Shown one piece after another: positions 36,161-44,726 of a stretch of 64,000 nucleotides of DNA. Source of the DNA: Actinernus sp. WN-2022 (lineage: Eukaryota; Cnidaria; Anthozoa; Actiniaria; Actinernidae). Location: contig JAOWCC010001634.1 of the NCBI GenBank assembly GCA_030867875.1, positions 56,779,860 through 56,843,859 of the forward strand, given 5' to 3'. How positions within the stretch are numbered: position 1 is the stretch's first letter; each line of letters opens with the position of its first letter. Under the pieces are notes generated by a model. It saw only the letters and a list, made by a program, of their open reading frames with translations, did not search any database and had not been told where the DNA came from. Both the position numbers and the translations under genes were made by a program.

Positions 36161-36493
36161 ATGTCGAATGTGATAATGGATCAACCAATTTTGAAGACTC
36201 GTAAGTCCAGAGACTATTCATTTGTTAAGAACAATCACAAGAATAAGCATAGCGTTATGGCTACTAACCTAGATACAAAAGAAGTGACTCATTTCGATAG
36301 CATGCATGCCATTCAACAGCATCTTGGAATCAATGCTGGTATCGTTAAAATGGTTTGTGAAGGTTTGAACCAATGCAAGACAGGTATCTCGAAGAAGGAC
36401 AAGTGTAGATACACATTCAAGTATATCGCGAAAGAAGACCTTCCTGAAGACTATAAGAGATCGCCTAACATTAGACCAAAGAAGCAAAAGTGA
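36161..36493 (+). CDS. Small basic protein with a NUMOD/IENR-like motif
   Basis: 110 residues, unusual in reading on the plus strand near the left end. After a Lys-rich start, residues 35-65 (ATNLDTKEVTHF, MHAIQQHLGI, IVKMVCEGL) resemble the short DNA-binding repeats attached to HNH and GIY-YIG homing endonucleases, in which a helix-turn-helix follows a phrase meaning 'set by default or by context'. No nuclease catalytic motif is present, so a stand-alone DNA-binding role is inferred. It is preceded by TAATGTAATATT, like the other starts in this element. Confidence 0.55.
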   Translation: MSNVIMDQPILKTRKSRDYSFVKNNHKNKHSVMATNLDTKEVTHFDSMHAIQQHLGINAGIVKMVCEGLNQCKTGISKKDKCRYTFKYIAKEDLPEDYKRSPNIRPKKQK

Positions 36494-36619
36494 AATGTAA
36501 TGAGAGAACGATGATGAATACCAAGTGAATTGAAACTTAGTACTAATATAATGTAGGAGCACTCCTACGGTATATTAAAGTGAAAATTGAAGAAAGATGG
36601 TAGTCATTGTGACAGGCGT

Positions 36620-38287
36620 TTAGGTGAATAGGTACCAACCCAAACCTGCTGCAGCAATAGTCAATGCAATTAGATTGGTTTCGTGAGATGATGTAGTTGG
36701 CTTGATGTCTAAATTTGTTTCATGAGATGCTGGTGAATGGGTAACTATAGTTGGCTTAGTTTCCTGATGTTGATGAGGTAGATCGACTTTTGAATGGCCA
36801 ATGTTATGCTTTATTCCTACAAGCTTTGCTGTTACGTTTAGTGAATCGTTTGAGCCGAATGTCATGTCGCTAGTTGCTTTCAATAGCTCGTTGTTATAAC
36901 CTGTCATGGTTTGTGTATTTATGATTAAATTAGATGGCATCAACCAAATTCTTGGAGCAATGACTAAATCAAGTCTTAACTTTGCCTCTTGAACAGCTAG
37001 TTGATATCGTTGTATGCCATTCGATATGTTTCCTTCAATTATGGAACTCTCGAAAAGTACCAACATCTGCTGTTGAGTCTCAATAGCACTTCCACCAACC
37101 CCTATAATAGTTGATCGCGTACTGACTTGGGAGCCTAATATGCAATAAACGAATGCCTCAACTGACCTATTCAATCTAGCCATTCCAGATTTGGTTAATC
37201 CATAACTTCTATCAGTAGCAAACCAAGAGTATTGATTACCTTCGTGAACGTCGTTACGGATGAATGAAATGAGGTTTCCTTGGTCAGTCTTACCGCCCTC
37301 ATCTTTGAAGAGTTCGCCATCTGGACTTGGATATGCATTGGCTGCTGTATCGTATCCACGAATTACATGAACGTTTTGTTAACCATCACCATAGAGTAAG
37401 AAGATATCACCTAAACCATGATTACGACCTCCCTTCCACCGGAAGTCAGGATTCATAGGAAGATTGAATTCGTTACACAATCGTTGGAAAGCAACTTTGC
37501 TATAGTGATTGTCTGTTTGCTTGAATGTGTGGTCATCTGGTAATGGAGTTCCTAACTCATATAGGATTCTTCGTATGGTAAAGTAAACGTGGAATTTGAT
37601 GAATGATTGAACTACTGGAGGATAGCGTTCATGTAAGCTGACTCCACAACCACTAGTAGCGCACCATACAGCGAAGTTCAATTGCTGAGGCCAGTATCCA
37701 TAGTCAGATGCACCTAACCAATCTCTTGCCTGTTTACCAGTTTTGAATGTCACCGTTGTTTCTTTGAAGATGTCACGAAACTTTATGTTGAAATACTGAG
37801 TTGGAGAAACATAAATCTTCATTGATTTCAAGAATGGAGCTATGTCTAATGCTGTTTGCGTGAATGGAATTGTATGGATTGAGTACTTTTGTGTAGTTGG
37901 TAATAGAGAATCTGGAAACTCTTGTATGTGTCCTAATGCATGTCTCATAGCCTGCTTGTCAACAATTGAAATGGAATCAATATTGTCAATGTACTGTTTG
38001 TCACCAAATACGCCATGGTCCATATCTGGTCCTTTGAAGAAGACATCATAGTGAAGGATTCCATCTTTCTCTTCAGTCGATTCCTTATAGAATTTGCTTA
38101 GATTAGCATGAGGATAGTGTCGTTTGAATGTATCCCATAGTAAGTTCAGTTTTCGTAGATGCATTCTGAAATTGATCTTAGGATGTGTTCTATTGAATTT
38201 CTCTATGATGATCATCATATCATGATCACTTATCTTTGCATTTGGGTAATATCGATTGAAGGCTTCCTTATCGGATTCTATATCCAT
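36620..38287 (-). pseudogene. Large probable virion protein with an in-frame stop
   Basis: The frame opens at 38287 (ATG) and runs 302 codons to a TAA at 37379-37381. It then stays open in the same frame for another 252 codons, to a stop at 36620. Residue composition, spacing of aromatic residues and lack of an ATG soon after the TAA all suggest one protein of about 555 residues interrupted by a nonsense codon. I do not recognise a named family. The N-terminal part has two related helical segments (AFNRYYPNAKISDHDMM, LWDTFKRHYPHANLSKF), and the C-terminus ends in a His/Ser/Thr linker plus a hydrophobic segment (LIALTIAAAGLGWYLF). Its size and place suggest a structural or membrane-anchored virion protein. 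Two separate genes are possible, the second starting at the ATG at 37183. Confidence 0.65.
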
Positions 38288-38382
38288 GTTATGATTATAT
38301 TACTAGTCTACTCTCTATGTATACTTCTCATATCGGAGTTTGTAGATGAATCCACCATATGGTGTTATGTCATATGAAAGGG

Positions 38383-38985
38383 TCACTTCTCTGGTCTTAT
38401 TAGTTGTCTTATTAGTTCCTGTTTTGCTTCTTCTCGTATTTTCTGAGTGTCGACGTTTTTTTTCATAGGAACCTCTTTTGGTGCACTTTGACGGATTTCG
38501 GCTTTCAAGACTTCGTATTTGTTGGACTCAATCATGATCAATTCGAATTCTTCATTGCTTATCTTGTTGTCATTCAATGCTTTCGATACTAGGTCTTGAA
38601 TCGTGTTCAGCTTTGCCTTGCTCAACATGACAGTCTTTTCATGCTTGGACACCTTCTTAGTTAGTGACTTTGTAGCTGCTCCGCAAGAAGCCGAGATTAT
38701 GGAACACACACCAGCAAATACTCCTGTAGATATTCCAACAATGATACCGATTCCAGACAATGAAGTTGTTATAGCTGAGGTAGTTAGGATGACTGAAAGT
38801 GCAGCACTTCCTACAGCGATATTGTGGAAGATTCCTCGAGTTCTCACGTATTTCTTCCGTACCTTTTCATAGTGTTTGATTTCATTACCTAATTCTGACA
38901 AGACGGTATTGACTTTATGGAGTCTGAAGTCTTCTCCGGTTTTCATGTTCTGTAATATATCAGGATAGATTTTATCATAGTCAAC
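38383..38985 (-). CDS. Putative membrane protein, two hydrophobic segments
   Basis: About 200 residues. A charged helical N-terminus precedes a long hydrophobic, Gly/Ser/Thr-rich hairpin at about residues 53-103 (IAVGSAALSVILTTSAITTS and the following segment). A Lys/Glu-rich helical tail follows. Similar proteins recur in cnidarian Polintons as I remember them, but no function is known to me. It may belong to the inner membrane or membrane-penetration part of the virion, as an inference from the cluster of membrane proteins around it. Confidence 0.7.
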   Translation of the reverse strand, partial: VDYDKIYPDILQNMKTGEDFRLHKVNTVLSELGNEIKHYEKVRKKYVRTRGIFHNIAVGSAALSVILTTSAITTSLSGIGIIVGISTGVFAGVCSIISASCGAATKSLTKKVSKHEKTVMLSKAKLNTIQDLVSKALNDNKISNEEFELIMIESNKYEVLKAEIRQSAPKEVPMKKNVDTQKIREEAKQELIRQLIRPEK

Positions 38986-39013
38986 CATATGGTAAGTATT
39001 ACTATTTTCCTTT

Positions 39014-39658
39014 TTAAACGATTTCTAATACGAGTCTCATTGGATAGATTCCATCATTTATCGTTCTGTTATCGCTATCCGTTATCCACAAACGAATGCT
39101 ATTGGTATAGTCGACCTCTCTAACACCTATGTTGAGTCTATCGTTAGGAGCGTACGACACCTTTTCTTCTTTCTTACCTAGTTCTATTGCTGTTAGGATT
39201 TGTGAATGTTCGGTTCCTTTTATGACCTGCATTGGATTGATAAGATCGCAATGTATGTATATTGCTTCATACGTTTCTACGACCTCGATCACACTCCTTG
39301 ATTCTTTCTTCAATGTATTACTGATTCCAAGCAGTTTAGCTAAGCTATTGTTTAATGTGATATCTTTATTTGGCACCAAGTATGGCACGCCTTTAATGGC
39401 TTCTAAGGATATTGCGCCACTATTTACTGCTCCAGATTTGTGTATCGTAGTTATGACCTTGCGTGTATCGTAGTACCCCTTAGTGAATCTAGCTATCATG
39501 TTATATTGATTATCGAGGATCGAGCCATCGCTAGTAAGATTGTATAGATAATCGTTGAAATTGCAACTAACTATTGAAATCGATCTTTTAACTTCAATTG
39601 GAGATCTAAAATAGATGATCTCATCAGCTTTCTTCATTTCGATGTATAGCACTACCAT
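39014..39658 (-). CDS. Tandem-duplicated putative virion protein, copy A
   Basis: 214 residues with no helix-rich or membrane segments and many short beta-prone stretches. The start (MVVLYIEMKKADE) and the last 30 residues (from TNSIRLWITDSDNRT) are almost identical to the neighbour at 39685-40329, while the middle has diverged. The YIHCDLINPMQV and SQIL phrases remind me of small structural proteins of other Polintons. A minor-capsid, penton or fibre-type role is a guess. It is preceded by GTTATAATG. Confidence 0.6.
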   Translation of the reverse strand: MVVLYIEMKKADEIIYFRSPIEVKRSISIVSCNFNDYLYNLTSDGSILDNQYNMIARFTKGYYDTRKVITTIHKSGAVNSGAISLEAIKGVPYLVPNKDITLNNSLAKLLGISNTLKKESRSVIEVVETYEAIYIHCDLINPMQVIKGTEHSQILTAIELGKKEEKVSYAPNDRLNIGVREVDYTNSIRLWITDSDNRTINDGIYPMRLVLEIV

Positions 39659-39684
39659 TATAACTGTATAGTCTATTTCTCTTT

Positions 39685-40329
39685 CTAAATGAGTTCTAAC
39701 ACGAGTCTCATTGGATAGATTCCATCATTTATCGTTCTGTTATCGCTATCCGTTATCCATAAACGAATGCTATTGGTATATTCGACCTCTCTGACACCAA
39801 TATTGTGTCTACTATTAGGAGCATACGATGCCTTCTCTCCTTTCTTGTACGATTCTATAGCTGATAAGATCTGTGAATATTCAGTTTCTTTCATTACTTG
39901 TGTATGATTGATGAGGTCGTAATGAATGTATATGACATTTGGGCTCTTCGTAATCTTAATCTCATTTTGGGATTCTCCTTTTAGTCTCATTTTGATGTTG
40001 AGTAGTTTAGCTAAGCTGTCGTTTAATGTGAGATTTTCATTAGGAATAAGGTATGCTTTACTTTCTACTATTTCTATACTGAGTGGCTTATCACCAAGGG
40101 AAATAGCTTTACTTATGGCAATTTTGAAGCTTTCTATAGTATAATCTCCTTGGGGAATACGAAGTCTTACATTACCTTGTGTATCGGAAACCGTGCCTTC
40201 ACTCATGAGATCATATAACTCATTCTTGAAATTGCAGCTTATCATTGATATATGCTTTCCAACTTCAAATGGATGTCTCAAATAGATGGTCTCATCAGCT
40301 TTCTTCATTTCGATGTATAGCACTACCAT
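39685..40329 (-). CDS. Tandem-duplicated putative virion protein, copy B
   Basis: 214 residues, the same length as copy A 26 bases away. Both share the first 13 residues, the YIHYDLIN / YIHCDLIN motif and an almost identical 3' end at DNA level (39690-39780 against 39018-39108). The middle of the two copies differs much more, as expected for copies that have taken on different surfaces or that exchange their ends by gene conversion. Confidence 0.6.
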   Translation of the reverse strand: MVVLYIEMKKADETIYLRHPFEVGKHISMISCNFKNELYDLMSEGTVSDTQGNVRLRIPQGDYTIESFKIAISKAISLGDKPLSIEIVESKAYLIPNENLTLNDSLAKLLNIKMRLKGESQNEIKITKSPNVIYIHYDLINHTQVMKETEYSQILSAIESYKKGEKASYAPNSRHNIGVREVEYTNSIRLWITDSDNRTINDGIYPMRLVLELI

Positions 40330-40341
40330 GATACCATATGG

Positions 40342-41277
40342 TCATTTTCTCTTTTTATATCGTTCTACGATGTAGACAACTACAGCCACGATGAGAAGCC
40401 ATGCATTCTTGGCTAAGAAACTGATGACTTCACCTGCAGTCCTGAAGATGAAACTTGCAATAGCACCAATCATCCCTGGTAGTATCTCACCCAATTTCTT
40501 TCCAATTACTTTCAAACCGTTTCCAAGACCCTTTGCAACACTAGATAAGCCATTCCGCAAGCTGCTGACGATGACTCCAATGATTATTCCAATGGATGAT
40601 GCAATTGCAACTATATCGAAGCCATATTTTTTGAATATAGCTTTTATGCGATCTTTTAGAGACATACGCTCTTCTATGACTTCATTCACGTGTTCCAACT
40701 GATTGATCTCTATCTCTTTCTCGTGTATCTGTTCTCGAATTGACTTATTCAATCTTTCTCTAATATCTAGGTCATCGATTTGGGAAGCTTCATCCAAGTC
40801 TCTTTCTAGCTCTCTTAATTTGACCTTCTTTCTCAATATGTTTTCTTCATTGTCGTCTATGATCTTATCGGCAATAGGACCAAGAGCTTTGACTAGAGTC
40901 TTTGGTAATTTTCCATTTACCTTATCACCAATGAACAGTGAACGACTCTTTCCACTTGACTTGTTGAGTCTAACAACCACTTGATCCCATTCATCAATCG
41001 TCGCTAGAAACTTAGTATGATCAACATTTGGAAACTTCACACGAATTCTATCCCAAGCCTCATTAACGCTACTTTCTTTGGTTATCAATGGAGTAGTGTC
41101 ATCTATATTTTCTATGAATGAGGTCTCTTCGTTGTTGTGGTGGCTAGTATAGGGTTTACTATGGGTTGATGTCATATGAGTCATTTCATAACCATTATCA
41201 TTGTCATGCTCATCATTGCCATGATTGACATCATGATCAAAAGGATTTCTATTATCTGTATCAGGATCGACATCCAT
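40342..41277 (-). CDS. Membrane protein with acidic head and coiled coil
   Basis: 311 residues. Residues 1-60 are Asp/His/Asn-rich and disordered. About 140-215 is a charged coiled coil (RKKVKLRELERDLDEA...). The C-terminal 90 residues hold two or three hydrophobic segments separated by Gly/Lys amphipathic helices (VSSLRNGLSSVAKGLGNGL, IGKKLGEILPGMIGAIASF), ending in a basic KKRK. I remember similar C-termini from cnidarian Polintons but know no function. The layout would suit a membrane-active capsid component. Confidence 0.7.
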   Translation of the reverse strand: MDVDPDTDNRNPFDHDVNHGNDEHDNDNGYEMTHMTSTHSKPYTSHHNNEETSFIENIDDTTPLITKESSVNEAWDRIRVKFPNVDHTKFLATIDEWDQVVVRLNKSSGKSRSLFIGDKVNGKLPKTLVKALGPIADKIIDDNEENILRKKVKLRELERDLDEASQIDDLDIRERLNKSIREQIHEKEIEINQLEHVNEVIEERMSLKDRIKAIFKKYGFDIVAIASSIGIIIGVIVSSLRNGLSSVAKGLGNGLKVIGKKLGEILPGMIGAIASFIFRTAGEVISFLAKNAWLLIVAVVVYIVERYKKRK

Positions 41278-41304
41278 CTATGATTAGTATTATTGGAGTA
41301 CTTT

Positions 41305-41718
41305 TTATATAAATTTAGAAGCTACGTATGTTATCGCCATTATACCACCACCAATGTATGCCATTTCATATTGCTTTTGCTTGTTACTAGGCTTGTAGTA
41401 ATTAGATAACTGTGGTTCATCATTCGAATTGAAGTCTGGATGCATTCTAGCATATATCTTGAAAGCGTTGTCAACCTCTTTATCGTTATAATCTGCCTGA
41501 AGTCTATTATTGTATTTTTCCGATAGCCAATCTTGATATTCTCTTTTCTTCTTCTCCCAATTGCCCATATCGTGTTGATATTTTTCTAGAGCCTTATCAT
41601 GCCTTATTCGTTCCTTATCTTGGTCATCATGTGATAGATATTTCGCTAAGTATGAACCTCCTACGAATGTTGTCGCATTGAGGATTGCTCCACCAATCAT
41701 GATTGCTATCGTTGCCAT
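41305..41718 (-). CDS. Small membrane protein, hairpin with central coil
   Basis: 137 residues. A hydrophobic N-terminus (IAIMIGGAILNATTFVGGSYL), a highly charged central helix (DKERIRHDKALEKYQHD) and a hydrophobic C-terminus (MAYIGGGIMAITYVASKFI) predict two membrane segments around a coiled-coil loop. Function unknown. Confidence 0.65.
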   Translation of the reverse strand: MATIAIMIGGAILNATTFVGGSYLAKYLSHDDQDKERIRHDKALEKYQHDMGNWEKKKREYQDWLSEKYNNRLQADYNDKEVDNAFKIYARMHPDFNSNDEPQLSNYYKPSNKQKQYEMAYIGGGIMAITYVASKFI

Positions 41719-41745
41719 CTATATATCTTATATTATGACTCTTTT

Positions 41746-41967
41746 TTAAAGTGACTTTGGAATGATCTTATTATCTTCGAGATAGTCTTTCAGATATATG
41801 CTTCCAGCTAGAACCAATACCCACTTACCATAGTTTGTAATGCTTGTTGATGGATCATTTAGGAATGACTCTTTCATCAACTTCTTGGAGATATAACCAA
41901 TGGCAGCTGAGGCTCCAACCAGGATTGATGCATCTGTGAATGTCTTGACTAGTTTGTTCTCAACCAT
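41746..41967 (-). CDS. Small membrane protein, 73 residues
   Basis: Two predicted membrane segments (ASILVGASAAIGYISKKL and GKWVLVLAGSIYLKDYL). It is the third of four consecutive small membrane-protein genes and is preceded by TATATGATATCATG. Confidence 0.65.
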   Translation of the reverse strand: MVENKLVKTFTDASILVGASAAIGYISKKLMKESFLNDPSTSITNYGKWVLVLAGSIYLKDYLEDNKIIPKSL

Positions 41968-42004
41968 GATATCATATACATACCATCAATACTTTATATG
42001 AATG

Positions 42005-42364
42005 CTATTCCATCCCTATTTTATGGCTTGCGGTTTTCGTTGATGGTATTACTTCGCTTTCTTCAATTGTATTGCGTACAATTACGTCATTCATTTTGTC
42101 AACTTTATCGTTCCTATATCTGAAAAACAAGTCTACAGCAGTCAAGCCTATTCCAACTATTGTCAATACAGTGGTAAACGATAGCTCTGGTATATAGTTC
42201 GAATACGATTCTTCTACTTGTGTGGGTTCTGTTTCAAGAGCCTTCTTAGCCTTCCTATGGTATTCAACTAACCGTTTTCCAGCTTCGACCTTCTTAGGAT
42301 CCTTTTGTTTGGGTGTGGACTTATTTTCTATTTCCTTTGTAATTTGCTCACTAACGTCAGACAT
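42005..42364 (-). CDS. Single-pass protein with a basic N-terminal helix
   Basis: 119 residues. A Lys-rich helix (KDPKKVEAGKRLVEYHRKAK) precedes one membrane segment (FTTVLTIVGIGLTAVDLFF) and a short tail. The basic head could touch DNA or the inner capsid face; that is inference. The start is preceded by AATACATTATAGTAGA. Confidence 0.65.
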   Translation of the reverse strand: MSDVSEQITKEIENKSTPKQKDPKKVEAGKRLVEYHRKAKKALETEPTQVEESYSNYIPELSFTTVLTIVGIGLTAVDLFFRYRNDKVDKMNDVIVRNTIEESEVIPSTKTASHKIGME

Positions 42365-42399
42365 TCTACTATAATGTATTATTATAACTAGTGTTTAGA

Positions 42400-42604
42400 T
42401 CGAGAGTCCGCTCAAGAGATACCAACAGTGTTATCAAGAGATAGTCAAGAGACATTCGATAGGTTCCAACAGTGTTGTCAAGAGATCCCAACAGATAGTC
42501 AAGAGATAATCAAGAGACATTCAAGAGGTTCCAACAGTGTTATCAACAGATTCCAACAAATAGTCAAGAGATTCCAACAGATTCCAACAGATAGTCAAGA
42601 GATC
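42400..42604. repeat. Short direct repeats inside the Polinton
   Basis: AAGAGATAGTCAAGAGA, GTTCCAACAGTGTTATCAA and AACAGATAGTCAAGAGAT recur four to six times. The array overlaps the last codons of the BRO-N gene on the other strand. It is the only sizeable non-coding gap in the cassette. Confidence 0.85.
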
Positions 42605-43398
42605 TTATGGAAATACTTCTTATGTCTATTCAATGTATAACTCGAAATGAACTTCCTATTACAATGAATACACAAGACACGAATATTACGGCAATAGCTA
42701 TCTACTTCTCTAATAATTAGGTCGTAATCGTTGGAAACTATACACTTGTATCCATTCTCTTCGTACCTTCTTAGTAAGTTTTCTTGCTCTTTTGATATGG
42801 TACCAGTACATTTAGGAGTTTTGAATTCGATACATAGACCACGATACTTCATATGGTAATTATCTAGAATAAGATCTGGCTGGCCCTTCATATAGCCTTT
42901 CTTATAAGAATCGATCCTTCTCGTAGCCGTAGTTTGATTTTCACCAAGTCCAGCAATCATTATGGCACTAGAGTGGAAACGTCTGATGTATTGCACTACT
43001 TTTGTATGCAGATCGTATTCATCTTCTATCTTGAATATTAGTATATTTGAACTCTTGAATGCCACATAGTATCCATACTTCCTGACAGATGGTAGCACTA
43101 TTGATGTGACCCACTTTTTGAATGCTTTAGCTGAATCTAGTCGTGAACCAAGAATGAGTGAGTATAGACCACTTTCATTGATTATTATTTGGTTTCTGAC
43201 CTGCCCCGTCGAATTGATGGGGTATGTGTGTTTGTCTTCTGAGTCTACATGCTTTCTTATTGCTTGGTCTGTATCGATATAACCTAGTGCTGATGCTATG
43301 TCTTTTGCTATAAAGTAGGTGTTCTGTTTACCATCAATGAAAGCATTAATATGGATCCCAAGATCTGCATTATCGAATTTTCTACTAGTCAATGCCAT
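42595..43398 (-). CDS. BRO-N / VRR-NUC-like nuclease / C2H2 zinc-finger fusion
   Basis: 267 residues with three parts. Residues about 10-112 are a BRO-N domain of the viral and phage antirepressor family (YFIAKDIASALGY, INESGLYSLILGSRL, WVTSIVLPSVRKYGYY). Residues about 125-232 look like a VRR-NUC / PD-(D/E)XK nuclease: D175 in KGQPDLIL, then E191 and K193 in CIEFKTPK, and Q205 a little further on. Residues 243-264 form a C2H2 finger (C243, C246, H259, H264). BRO-N proteins bind DNA and occur in insect DNA viruses, NCLDVs and phages. A role in DNA processing or recombination of element DNA is inferred. Confidence 0.85.
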   Translation of the reverse strand: MALTSRKFDNADLGIHINAFIDGKQNTYFIAKDIASALGYIDTDQAIRKHVDSEDKHTYPINSTGQVRNQIIINESGLYSLILGSRLDSAKAFKKWVTSIVLPSVRKYGYYVAFKSSNILIFKIEDEYDLHTKVVQYIRRFHSSAIMIAGLGENQTTATRRIDSYKKGYMKGQPDLILDNYHMKYRGLCIEFKTPKCTGTISKEQENLLRRYEENGYKCIVSNDYDLIIREVDSYCRNIRVLCIHCNRKFISSYTLNRHKKYFHKIS

Positions 43399-43407
43399 TA
43401 TAATGTA

Positions 43408-43956
43408 TTATGAGGCTGAATCTTTAACAAGAGCATTGAAATTGTCATTAGGATTGATATCAACGTGTTTTGCTATTTGGACTAGACCACTTGCTAGAGC
43501 TACCATTCGACCTCCTTTCAGTACAATGTATCCAGCAATGCTAGTAAGTTCTTGCTTGACCAATTCGTTCGTTTGCAAATCGTTACACAGTTCTTCTTTA
43601 CTGTCTATGGAGAGCATGTGAGAAAGCAATTGCACAGCAGTTTGTATGGCTGTATCTACTAAGCCGTTGGTAACTTTACTCCCCATGATGATTTGATAAC
43701 GATTATAGTACCTTTCAACATCCTTTGGAGGTAGTTTCTTGACATCACCTAGACTCATGTCTAGTCCTATGAATTCATAGGTTGTCCCCAAGACTGCTAA
43801 AATCGAAAGAGATTCACGCTTATCTTCAATCTCGGTTTTGTCATACGTTTTCTTAGCAGTTGTATTTGATGACGGCATCTTCTTAGTTTGTTTCTCTACT
43901 ACTTCCTCAATAACGATGTTAGCATTATCGTTCATGTATTCTTCAACTATCGACAT
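43408..43956 (-). CDS. Unrecognised protein, alpha-helical
   Basis: About 182 residues. A disordered, charged N-terminus (1-50) precedes a helical domain with KLPPKDVERYYNRYQIIMGS and a Gly/Leu-rich C-terminal third. The frame could start at a GTG at 43959, but the ATG at 43956 after CTATAGTGAGTG is preferred. It overlaps the start of the upstream TBP-like gene's end by 14 bases, so the two are translated from abutting or shared transcripts. Confidence 0.6.
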   Translation of the reverse strand: MSIVEEYMNDNANIVIEEVVEKQTKKMPSSNTTAKKTYDKTEIEDKRESLSILAVLGTTYEFIGLDMSLGDVKKLPPKDVERYYNRYQIIMGSKVTNGLVDTAIQTAVQLLSHMLSIDSKEELCNDLQTNELVKQELTSIAGYIVLKGGRMVALASGLVQIAKHVDINPNDNFNALVKDSAS

Positions 43957-44701
43957 CACTCACTATAGATCGTATATAGCAATTATTGCTTAGATCAATG
44001 AATACGATTCTCTTATAATTATCGATTAATAAAATTGAAATGAACTCATATGCAGATACAACTTGTTTCATACTTGTTGCTCCAGCAACGATAATGGAAC
44101 CACTCATGAATACGAAAATTGATATCTTCCTCTTTCCAAGACTATCTTCGTAATTATACTTGATGTTAACGCATGCATGTCTATCGAGATTGTATCTCGC
44201 TTCTATTCCTTTTTCCATCAGGTATTTGTAAAGAAGCCACCGATCTACGACAAATCCAATATTGAATACGCAATTTAGCATGCATATCTTGAAATTGCAA
44301 ACGCTATCAATGGTTAGTGGCTTTACGTTGTCAGCAAAAGGCTTCGTTACAAGCTTCTTGTCTGAATCGATAATCGTAACGATTGGCCACAAGCATTCAC
44401 ACAATTTATGAAGAACTTCTACGATTCCTTCCATGCTCTTACACCCTGTCATTTGCACAGAACCGTTCTTGAATAATTTCACATTTAGATACTTATCGTC
44501 GTAGTCTGATTTCATGCTAATAGTGGCCTGATTGAAGAAATGCTTCTTGGACTTACTCTTTTTCAAATTCGTTCTTTGCATGTATTTGAATATGTTATCG
44601 ATATTGAACTTCACACTGTTGAATTTGCACACTATTGTCATCGTTGATATCTTCAAATCATCATACGGAATAGTCAAATCGTATTCTTCATCGATGCACA
44701 T
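43943..44701 (-). CDS. TATA-binding-protein-like protein (NCLDV type)
   Basis: 252 residues with the two-fold TBP pseudo-repeat. Repeat 1 (about 16-100) carries LNVKLFKNGSVQMTGCKS at 72-89. Repeat 2 (about 136-226) carries HACVNIKYNY at 175-184 and ISIFVFMSGSIIVAGATS at 193-210. The paired phrases F-x-NG/SG-S-x-x-x-x-G-x-x-S are the hallmark of the divergent TBP-like proteins of giant DNA viruses as I remember them. In those viruses they are thought to act in late or virion-packaged transcription. Here it lies in the late-type gene cluster next to capsid and ATPase genes, and TATA-like motifs precede the element's genes. Confidence 0.82.
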   Translation of the reverse strand: MCIDEEYDLTIPYDDLKISTMTIVCKFNSVKFNIDNIFKYMQRTNLKKSKSKKHFFNQATISMKSDYDDKYLNVKLFKNGSVQMTGCKSMEGIVEVLHKLCECLWPIVTIIDSDKKLVTKPFADNVKPLTIDSVCNFKICMLNCVFNIGFVVDRWLLYKYLMEKGIEARYNLDRHACVNIKYNYEDSLGKRKISIFVFMSGSIIVAGATSMKQVVSAYEFISILLIDNYKRIVFIDLSNNCYIRSIVSDVDS

Positions 44702-44726
44702 CTATTACTATATAGATCATAGATTA

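Noticed and set aside
37184..37378. Non-coding gap between two separate genes
   Set aside because: It is open in the frame of both neighbours, so it is better read as the continuation of one interrupted gene.
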